64,000 nucleotides of DNA from Spirodela intermedia (lineage: Eukaryota; Streptophyta; Magnoliopsida; Alismatales; Araceae). The notes below the pieces were generated by a model. It saw only the letters and a list, made by a program, of their open reading frames with translations. It was not told the origin of the DNA and ran no database searches. The translations under genes were made by a program, and so were the position numbers. The stretch lies in the NCBI GenBank assembly GCA_902729315.2, contig LR746274.1, positions 558,001 through 622,000 of the forward strand, in the 5' to 3' direction. This document shows, piece after piece, positions 56,361 to 64,000 of this stretch; position 1 is the stretch's first letter; each line of letters begins with the position of its first letter.

Positions 56361-56879
56361 GCAAAAAGATTTCAAGCTTGGATTGTAATTTGTTATAAAG
56401 GAAATAAATGTATAAAAGTGAATGAAGTATAATTAAGTGTTTTCCAAGTGTTTTATATGAACGTCGCTAGACATATTTATTCGTAGCTAGTCCTCAAATA
56501 TTGAATACTTTTATTAAGTAAACCTTTGTTTCTTGTTATCACACCACGCAGAAATAATGCGTAAGGCTGTAAAATAGATCAAATGAAGCTAAGAAGAGAA
56601 CAATAGTTCCTACGCTAAAAAAGCTATAATGGAGGACTAACACAACCACAGGGAAAGAATTGCAGCTTATAACAGATGAGAAAAACATAAGAACATATAA
56701 GAAATGAATGAATTAAACTCAACAATGCATCAACCAAATCTAACATCATTCACAAAAAGACTATAAATACACATAATTACTATAAAATCTATTACAAGAA
56801 ACCAGACTATAGTGAAGATATATGAAGATTAGTACTCAAATGTTAGAAAATAATTACCATAGAATTAATTGTTAATAGA

Positions 56880-57405
56880 GCGGCGTCATGTTGCAAATTA
56901 TCTCTTCCATGTAGACATTCATGAGAATCTAGTACTTAACAGTGTCGTAGCATATGCTACGTGCTATTCTGACATATGTTATTTTTGGACACTGGAAATC
57001 TCGAGCACCATTCCAGACCTTCAGTCGAGGAGACCACCAGAAAATTTACATTTAGAGAGTAACCAATTCACATTCGTAGAGATTGTAGAGATCACTAAAA
57101 ACTTTCAAAACCAGATTGGGAAAGGTGGCCTTGGAATAGTATACCATGGTTACTTAAGAAACGGAATTGAAGCTGTAGTAAAGATGCTATCAAAAACATC
57201 TTCCCAAGGGCCAAAAGAGTTTAAAGCCGAGGTAACTTCCTCATACCTAAATCACTGATTCTCCATTAAATTTATCTTATAACGACTGACCTACTATGTT
57301 TCTTCCTCGTGAAAGACATTATTGTAACACAGCTTTAAGTTTTAATTCAGGCTCAAATATTGACGAGAGTACACCACAAAAATCTGGTGTCGTTGACAAT
57401 CTAAC
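56880..57405 (+). pseudogene. Malectin/LRR receptor-like kinase fragment
   Basis: A frame to 57,258 includes ESNQFTFVEIVEITKNFQNQ, IGKGGLGIVYHGYLRNGIEA, VVKMLSKTSSQ and KEFKAE: the juxtamembrane segment, the glycine-rich ATP loop (G-K-G-G-L-G) and the catalytic-lysine region of a LRR-I/malectin-type receptor kinase. A GT at 57,231 after KEFKAE and an AG at 57,351 define an intron. The next exon reads AQILTRVHHKNLVSLTI (canonical AQLLMRVHHRNLVSLIGYC) and stops at about 57,402. The kinase core beyond is missing and BTB-flanking sequence starts. The upstream extracellular part is also absent. It begins exactly where the palindrome ends. Confidence 0.88.
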
Positions 57406-57539
57406 TAGTAAGGAGGAAGTTCACTAGTTTTAAAAATTTGTGAAGATCCGTATGATTCTTTTTCATACACGCTCGCCGCAAGGTTGTTTGCTCCAATTTC
57501 AGATGTATATATATTCATAGAACTTCTCTCGGTGTTTAG

Positions 57540-58095
57540 GATTGAAATACGATCATCAGTCGCTAATCGTCTTCTACTCCTCTTTTCCGCTTCCTCTTCT
57601 TCTCGTGGAACCAAGGCGGAGAGGCATCTTCAATTTGGCGCTTCGAGCAGTGATGCAGTCTCTGGCGGCAGAGTCCACACGCTTGTGCCTCTCTCACACG
57701 CTGGAAGAGGATATCCACGCAGACATCACCACGAACACGGCCAGTGGCACATTGCGCGCACACAAGGCCCTCCTGACGGCGAGCTCACCTGTCTTGAAGA
57801 GAATGTTGTTGGACGACGACCGGGAGGAGAAGTCCTCCGTCATTGTGATCAAGGACGTGTCCTTGGAAGCCTGCGGGGCCCTCTTGAACTACCTCTACGG
57901 CGTCGTCCGGCAAGAGGTCTTCTTGAAGCACCCGGTGGCGCTGCTCGCGGCCGCCAAGAAGCACGACCTCGCCGACCTGAAGGAGTGCTGTGAGGAGAGC
58001 CTCCTGGAGGACCTCACCTCTGGCAACGTGCTCGAGAGGCTCCGCGAGGCATGGATTCACCAGCTCGACCGCCTGAAGAAGAACTTATTTTACCT
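57540..58095 (+). pseudogene. BTB domain gene copy truncated by copia sequence
   Basis: Near-identical to the BTB gene at 52.27 kb through DRLKK: MQSLAAESTRLCLSHTLEED, IHADITTNTASGTLRAHKAL, LTASSPVLKRMLLDDDREEK, SSVIVIKDVSLEACGALLNY and on. After KK the sequence switches at about 58,083 to copia-associated DNA, giving a chimeric tail of ~18 residues before a stop at 58,138. The end of the helical region is lost. It shares the 'ggaagttcactag' upstream junction with the 52-kb copy, showing they are tandem duplicates. Confidence 0.87.
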
Positions 58096-61080
58096 TACTC
58101 TATGTTTCTGGCTTTCCTGTGAACCTTCTCTCTATTAGTGTCATTACTCGTGTCCTTGGTTGTACTATTATCTTTTTTTCCTTTTCATTGTACTTTTTAA
58201 GATCTACACACAAGGCGGAGGATTAGTTCGATCTGTGAGAATGAACAAAGTGTCTACGAGTTCATTTCCACTTAACTTTCTTCTGGTCTTCAGGCCCTTT
58301 GTGTTGTCTTTGCCACCACTTCTTTCCTCTTATGGCATCAGCAGTTAGGCCATCTTTATTTTGAGAAACTTTAAAATATTACCATGATTTTCTCATAAGA
58401 AGTTTGTGTTCAAGTCATGTCAATTGAGTAAACATCACTATTCTTCCTACCTTAGTTGAGATGATATTTCTTCTTCTACCCTTGTTGATCTCTTCCATTG
58501 TGATGTATGGGATCTTTTTTGTACTACTTCTCTCTCGGGCCACCGATATTACATCATTCTTATTGATGACTACACCTATGTGAGTTGGGTATACCTCATA
58601 CGCGACCGCTCCTAAGTCTTTACTATTGCTACACACTTTATCACGGAGGTCATCACTCAATATTCTATTACGTCTAAAAAAATTCGTACCAACAATGTCG
58701 TCGAGTTTGTTCAAACCTCTCTTTAAACCTTCTGTGCCGATCATGGCATTATCTATTAGACCAGTTACCCTTATATTTCATAATAAAACGATGTCATTGA
58801 GTGCAAACATCGACAACTCATTGACATCATTCACACCTTACTTCTTGAGATAAATGTCCCACACTATCTATACATTGATGCCCTCATGACAGCCACTTAA
58901 CTCCAGAATCAGCTTCCCTCCACTCCTATAGGTGAGGTCATTTCCTTTCAATGCCTCCTACTTACCTCACCCTTATTTTTCCTTCTTCTTCAGGTCTTTG
59001 GATCTGAGGATTACTCTCTTTCCCTATTCAAACTCGCCCCTCGTGCTCTCAAATGAGTCTTTGTTTGCTACTCTTGAACATTGAAGGGCTATCAAGTTTA
59101 CTTTCTTGACACCTTGCATGAGGAGTCTCCCTTTTTCTCCTCTACCTTCCCTCCTCCTTCTTGAGCCGCCGCCTCTCCTCCACCTAACTTTCCCCCCTTG
59201 GTCGTCTTTTTAGATCTATCTCCTTTGACTCCCTTCCATCTATCTTCTCCACTATCACCTCCTCCTCTTGGCTCTCCATCTCCACCAGCCTCCTCTACTT
59301 CAGTAATAAATCCGTCATCCCCCTTCTCCATCGAGTCGCATGTGCCTCCTGCTAATGTCCCTAGTGCTCTTCAAGATGATCTTCATCTTCCCATCACCCT
59401 ACGCAAAGGTACCCATACTTAGACCCAACACCACATCTATCACTTCATTTCCTACGATTACCTTTCTCCCTCCTTTCGTACCTTTGATCTTTCTATGGCC
59501 TCTGAGTCAATTCCTCACTCGCATGTTGAGGCAGCACAGGTACCTAAGTGAAATGCGGCCATGGAGTCAAAAGTGGACGCCTTGGTATCTCAGGGGAATT
59601 AGACACTAGTTCTTTGTCTAGGAAATGTCAACATCATCACATGCAAATAGGTGTTCACACTCAATTACCATCTAGATGGCACTATTACATGTCACAAGAC
59701 TTGTTTGGTTGCTCATAGCTTCACCCAAGTGTATGGCATCGACTATACTGAGACGTTCTCTCCCGTCATCTAACTCATTTATGTCTGAGTGTTTCTCTCT
59801 CTTGTCATAAATCAGACATGGTCTCTCTACCAATTGAATGTTTATAACATCTTTCTCTATGGTGATCTTGAAGAGTAGGTCTTTATGGAGCAACCTTCGA
59901 GGTATGTTGCTCAAGAAAAGTCATCTAAGATGTGTTTATTGCGGAAGGTGATTTACAAACTCAAGTACAATTAACGCACTTGATTAATTGAGTTCAATGG
60001 TCTTCTCACCATATTTGGTTTCTCGTCATGTGATCCAGATCTCATTGCACTCACAAAAAAGATTAAGGGTGACCTAGTCATTCTTACAGTATATGTCGAC
60101 GACATTCTTGTGACTGAAAATGATGAAGCCGGCATTCATTCTACCAAAGCTTATATGCAGCAGCACTTCAACATCCTTGACTTGGAGACTCCAAGATATT
60201 TTCTTGGGATCAAGTTTACGTACTAGGACAAGAAGTTCTCCATGACCCAATGAAAGTATGATCTCGACATACTTTAGGAGACTAGACTCTTTAAAGGTAA
60301 GCTAGAGACTTTGTCCATAAAAGCACATCCATAGTTCTGGGACACTTTCTCTCCACTCCTTGAGGATGCTAATCAATATAGACGAATGTTGAGCAAGCTG
60401 ATATATCTTATTGTCACTCACCCAACATCGTGTATACGATTAGTGTTCTGAGTCAGTTCATGTAGGAGCCACGATGAGTTCACTGGGTGAGAATTCTATA
60501 GGTTCTAACATATGTTAAGTAAGCCCCAAGAAAATGACTCATCTATTGGCGACACGGCCATCTCTATGTCGAAGCCTATTCTAATGATGGATATGAAGGT
60601 GACAAGGGTGACCGAAAGTTTACTAGGGGTTACTGCACATATGTCGGAGGTAATCTCATCATCAAGCGGTCCTAGAAACAAAGGGTGGTGTCTTGCTCCA
60701 ACACGAAGTCTGAGTATCGAGTCATAACTAAGATCATGCTGGAGATGGTATGACTTAGATCACTTCTCAAAGATCTCGACATCTCTTATCCTTCTCAAAT
60801 ACTCATGTATTGTGACAATCAAACCAATATCTTCATTGCTGGTAATCACATCTTTTATGGGCATACGAAATATATTGAGATTGAATGTCATTACATTCAA
60901 GACAAAGTTATGTTTGGTCTTATCTCTACTCATATGACCTCATCTCATTAATTCATAAATGTCTTCATGAAAAGTTTGGTCGGGATCTCCTATGATACCA
61001 CATGTACCAAGTTGGGCATGTTCGACTTCTATGCTTCAGCTTAAAGAGAAGTGTTTGATAGTGTCATCGGACTCCTAACC
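58096..61080 (+). mobile_element. Copia fragment 2 (integrase, RT, RNase H), degenerate
   Basis: Integrase (58,480-59,110): HCDVWDLF, ILIDDYTYVSWVYLIRDRS, RTNNVVEFVQ, CKHRQLID. A Ser/Pro-rich linker follows (59,110-59,340). RT (59,640-60,420): HKTCLVAHSFTQVYGIDYTE, TFSPVI, QLNVYNIFLYGDLEE, YVDDILVT with an intact YVDD at 60,092-60,103, YFLGIKFTY, YRRMLSKLIYL. RNase H (60,560-60,960): DGYEGDKGDRKFTRGYCTYV, CDNQTNIFIAGN, KYIEIECHYIQDKV. Many stops. LTRs are not obvious: BTB gene sequence lies at both ends. It is the longer sister of the spacer fragment at 49.9-51.5 kb. Confidence 0.92.
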
Positions 61081-61164
61081 TATTAGGGCATATTATTCTA
61101 TCTTCTCTTCTCCTTTCCTATATAGACACATGTGGTCCTTTATTCTCTTCTATAGATTCTAAGG

Positions 61165-61490
61165 TTTTCTCCTTCATTGTCAAAAAATTTCAAAGTTAAA
61201 GGTGAAGTCGAGGCAGTCCTCCTTCAAGCCATCAAGGTTGTAGACCCATGCCTTGTGGAGACTGTCGATATCTTCTAGGAGGCTATATCTAGATCATTCT
61301 TTAAGCTCTGATGTTTGATACTTGTTCGAGGCTGTTAGAACAGACTGACAATGATTTCGAAACTTTTGTCTTTTAATGTTCCATAAATATGATCGATGAG
61401 TGCACTATAGTTTTTGATTTCAACGACAGAGGAATCCTCTCTCGAGTTCATGCACGAACATACTCTTGAAAACGAGTGAGCCGCCTGCCA
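61165..61490 (-). pseudogene. BTB fragment, reverse
   Basis: Reverse strand: LVLAGGSLVFKSMFVHELER, then, in shifted frames, residues matching the BTB middle, and SLLEDIDSLHKAWVYNLDGL, KEDCLDFTFNFEIF near 61,190. It covers most of a BTB domain with stops. Its 5' edge touches the forward fragment below, so the two point away from each other. Confidence 0.82.
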
Positions 61491-61499
61491 AGACTAACC

Positions 61500-61885
61500 C
61501 TGACCGGTGGTGTTTCTTCATGGACACGGCTGTCCTGGCGGCCGGCTCCCCCGTTTTCAAAAGCATGTTTGTGCATCGACTCCGGGAGAGTAAGTCTTCT
61601 ATCGTTGAGATCGAGAATTGCAGCGCGACTTTCTCTATGGAATGCTGAAGTATACAAATTTTGATGCCCAGCATCAGGCTCTTCTAACAGCCTCGAACGA
61701 GTATCAAATTCCAATGCTTAAGAAGTGCTGTGGGAACAGCCTCCTTGAGGATCTCGACAGTACCATGATGCTTGAAGAGTCTCCACGAGAGTCGGGCAAG
61801 CCAAAGCTTGAAGCTCCATGATGCTGCAGATCGCATTCGTGTTACGTCACGTCGGGAGTTAAAAACCGCGAAAAAATATTCAGCC
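61500..61885 (+). pseudogene. BTB fragment, forward
   Basis: + strand: DTAVLAAGSPVFKSMFVHRL, RESKSSIVEIENCSATFSME, C, then ALLTASNEYQIPMLKKCCGN, SLLEDLDSTMMLEESPRESG and KPKLEAP before a stop at 61,821. This is the BTB fold with part of the middle (the A-F-L-N-Y-L-Y-G segment) missing. It is the longer version of 51,841-52,075. Confidence 0.83.
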
Positions 61886-61894
61886 ATGATTTAC

Positions 61895-61995
61895 TCACGC
61901 AAGAAAAAATGGTAGAACGGCAGCAGGCGGCATCTCCATCTCCCACTGCGCCAGCCGCGATACGGTCTCCACCTTGAGTCTCTCCACGCGCCGGC
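61895..61995 (-). pseudogene. MATH N-terminal exon remnant 1, reverse
   Basis: The reverse strand reads KVETVSRLAQWEMEMP near 61,978-61,925, matching the N-terminus of plant MATH/BTB proteins (SKVETISRLAQWRI). It stops shortly after. It lies next to a forward BTB fragment in the wrong orientation to form one gene. Confidence 0.75.
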
Positions 61996-62390
61996 AACAC
62001 CGCCCCCGCTGCTTGTGGCGACTAAGCACTGCCGTCTGTGCCCTTATATTGCATGCTTCAACAGAACATCGGAAACAGGGCAAATGAATGTTTCACCAGA
62101 AAAGAGGTGATTATGGGAGGGAGGGGAGCAGGGAATGAGCCACCACCCGGAACGGGAACAGCATGATGCGCTATATCTCTTTCGTGCTCCAGAGCTATTC
62201 CTGGAAAGCTCATCAATGCGATCGGCCTCGTCCGCAGCTCGCTTACCCCCGTTTCAAAATAGTTCGGTTACTTCTTCTGATCAACTAAAGCAGTACCGAA
62301 TACGAAATCCTAGCGGTTACCTATCAGAAGAACGGAAAAAGCACCGGAAGCTATTCTCCGAAATGAAAGCTCATCGACTCGGCGCGATCC
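61996..62390. other. Short stretch between MATH remnants
   Basis: Contains a 92-codon + frame (62,135-62,413) with no known domain, which is antisense to the downstream part of the second MATH remnant. No other feature was recognised. Confidence 0.35.
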
Positions 62391-62394
62391 CCAC

Positions 62395-62580
62395 ACGGCA
62401 GAGGAGAACCTGAAGGCATCGGAGAGAGGGTAGGAGCAATGCCCGAAGATCTCGATCTTGCACTGCGATAGCGTCTCCACCTTGGAGTCGCTCGACGCGA
62501 CGCCGATGCCGCCCCCGCCGCCCGTCGTTGGTCACGCCGATGCCTTCTTCGGGTACTCCCTCTTGGTCTGCTAATGCAGT
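62395..62580 (-). pseudogene. MATH N-terminal exon remnant 2, reverse
   Basis: The reverse strand from about 62,560 reads GVTNDGRRGGGIGVASSDSK, VETLSQCKIEIFGHCSYPLS, DAFRFSS. The S-x-S-K-V-E-T-L-S-x-x-x-I-x-x-F-G-x-C-S-Y core matches the start of plant MATH/BTB proteins (SKVETISRLAQWRIDNFGPCSY). After DAFRFSS the match is lost. The conserved start suggests a former first exon. Confidence 0.8.
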
Positions 62581-62697
62581 ACCGAATCTGAAGTCTTAAA
62601 AGAAACTGGGCCTGGGCCGGTCATATCGAGCCCGGCGGGGCCCATCCCGTCGATGTCCATGGACTCACTACAGAGTAGGACCCGTCTCCCCCCAACC

Positions 62698-62699
<2 letters not shown>

Positions 62700-62743
<44 letters not shown>
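62700..62743. repeat. (GA)n plus poly-G tract
   Basis: GA dinucleotides to 62,734 followed by about nine G. Confidence 0.95.
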
Positions 62744-62910
62744 AATCTCCAGGGGAACAGGGAAAATCGATGAGAAGGACTAATTGCTATTTTGAGGCTA
62801 ACTTGTTTAAGAAAAAATTGTAGCCAAGAGTTTGTCTCGGGGAAGCCTAGATGGGACTTTGATTTTTGATAATTTTCTATTTAACATTTAACCTCCCCAA
62901 AATAAATCAA

Positions 62911-62912
<2 letters not shown>

Positions 62913-62998
<86 letters not shown>

Positions 62999-63020
62999 AT
63001 AGATATATATATATATATAT
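62913..63020. repeat. Long (CT)n followed by (TA)n microsatellite
   Basis: About 41 CT units at 62,913-62,995, a short gap, then TA units at about 63,004-63,020. An open frame of repeated Leu-Ser across it is an artefact. Confidence 0.95.
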
Positions 63021-63322
63021 CTATGTCGCCTTTTTTTTAGTATTTTATTATTAATTTATCCTGAAATGCCAGGTTAGAAACTGAATATTTAAGTTTCTGA
63101 AAATAATTTTAACAATATTTTGTAGCTTAGAGGAAAAGGAAAGCGAGTCATCTTCAAGAGCTGGAGCTAGCTAGTCCTGGGCTTGGTCTGACCCACAGGT
63201 ACTCCTGTTCATGTAAGACCAATGCTGGATAAAAAACTAATAGCCTCAGATTATTTCCTCATAGAAACCCTGTTTTTTCCCTACAGAACAACCGGTCAAC
63301 GCTAGGAACTTCATCATACAAG
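63021..63322. other. AT-rich intergenic DNA
   Basis: No gene or repeat was recognised between the microsatellites. Confidence 0.4.
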
Positions 63323-63329
63323 CTCTCTC

Positions 63330-63368
<39 letters not shown>

Positions 63369-63369
63369 C
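63323..63369. repeat. (CT)n microsatellite
   Basis: Interrupted CT run, third such tract in 700 bases. Confidence 0.95.
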
Positions 63370-64000
63370 CACACACTCTCATTGACAGCGATTGAAGATC
63401 ATACAAAGGAGAAGAGTCGTTTGGAATTTCCTTGGAACTCGAGATGAACAAGGAATGTTATTTCTACAGGATGAATCAGTTGTTCAGCATGACTGATCAG
63501 CAAAACCTACCCACACTGGGCAGTCATTATAGCCAATTAGCCTTACAAGGATGGTGAGGGGCTGTTAGACTTGAATATTCTCAGAGAAATTCGGAGATGG
63601 GGAAGAAAAGGAGGGAGGGGAGAAGAAAAAGGGGGCAAGAAGAAAGCCCCGAGTAATTAATGTACAAAAAAAATCAAGAACATCACCTGGGCTACCCAGA
63701 TAGCATCACCTGGAATTCAAGAACATCACCTGCGCTGGCCCGTCCGCAATATGGAGGCTGAAATCAAATCTTCTGGAACAAATCTTTCACCTTCCTGCAC
63801 TCCCAAGGAGGGCTTGATCCCAAGAGTTATAGTCCTCCAAGGGGTTCACCCTGCCTCCACTTGCCCAGATCAGCTACCCAGGTATCAGGGAATTATGGAA
63901 GAATATTGAGCTGAAATGATGCCTAGTTGTTGAATGGCAATTGATCAGATCCTCCTTCAAGTGATTCCCTCCATAGCCGGTACCTTATCCCAAGCTTATC
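63370..64000. other. Unassigned terminal region
   Basis: No recognised gene. A 'gaacatcacctgg' word occurs near 63,680 and in variant form near 63,705 and 63,722, a small local reiteration. Purine-rich at 63,590-63,650. Confidence 0.35.

Larger units (their letters stand above)
52489..56879 (+). repeat. Right palindrome arm (uninterrupted)
   Basis: 52,489-55,912 mirrors 49,916-46,493 and 55,896-56,879 mirrors 38,284-37,294. It carries BTB 3' part, segment R, LARP upstream block, LARP gene, MATH remnant and a second segment R. It contains the empty site for the 8.2-kb insertion and so shows the ancestral order. Confidence 0.96.

Noticed and set aside
62866-63054. 62-codon frame of repeated Leu-Ser
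   Set aside because: Translation of the CT microsatellite.

Overview
The window is nuclear DNA of a seed plant, most likely a flowering plant. The evidence is spliced genes with GT-AG introns (a very-long-chain 3-oxoacyl-CoA reductase, a La-motif protein of the LARP1 type), MATH/BTB adaptor and malectin/LRR receptor-kinase remnants, and a heavy load of degenerate Ty1/copia and Ty3/gypsy LTR retrotransposons with (CT)n and (TA)n tracts. I cannot name the species. No bacterial, organellar, rRNA or tRNA gene was found.

Layout. 1-17.8 kb is a graveyard of nested retroelements: a reverse-strand copia (4.3-7.0 kb) split by another repeat, an Athila/Tat-like gypsy integrase (7.0-8.1 kb) with its 3' region, and a reverse-strand gypsy (12.2-17.1 kb) that still shows its primer-binding site. 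Between them, at 11.3-11.7 kb, lies a decayed piece of a LARP1-like gene. A minisatellite follows at 17.8-18.1 kb. 18-30 kb is the most gene-like low-copy zone. It holds one apparently intact three-exon KCR gene (27,624 to 25,981, reverse strand, 312 codons), a broken paralogue at 22.6-23.5 kb, and a further duplicated 3' fragment at 20.1-20.4 kb. 30-37 kb is again repeat-derived, with Athila-like pol remnants, a 17-bp perfect hairpin and GC-rich direct repeats.

37.3-56.9 kb is the striking part: a large inverted duplication. The left arm is 37,294-38,284 plus 46,493-49,916 and the right arm is 52,489-56,879. Each arm carries one complete copy of the same short LARP1-like gene, in opposite orientations, with its upstream region, a MATH-domain remnant and BTB sequence. 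The inner 3.4 kb of the arms is almost identical and has no length difference. The outer 1 kb differs at about 3% of sites. The left arm is split by an 8,208-bp insertion (38,285-46,492) that carries a decayed BTB copy and a dead gypsy chromovirus and is flanked by a 17-bp direct repeat. The right arm keeps the empty site. The 2.6-kb spacer holds a deleted copia copy and BTB fragments.

56.9-62.6 kb continues the MATH/BTB cluster: a truncated receptor-kinase fragment, another BTB copy, a longer copia copy with an intact YVDD motif, head-to-head BTB fragments and two reverse-strand MATH first-exon remnants. 62.6-64 kb is microsatellite-rich with no recognisable gene.

Only the KCR gene and the two LARP1-like genes look potentially functional. 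KCR would act in the endoplasmic-reticulum fatty-acid elongase and the LARP proteins would bind RNA. The BTB family would act as substrate adaptors of CUL3 ubiquitin ligases if any copy were intact, but every copy here is truncated or frameshifted. The LARP genes lie in a palindrome whose transcripts could pair, so their expression may be linked through small RNAs. That last point is inference.
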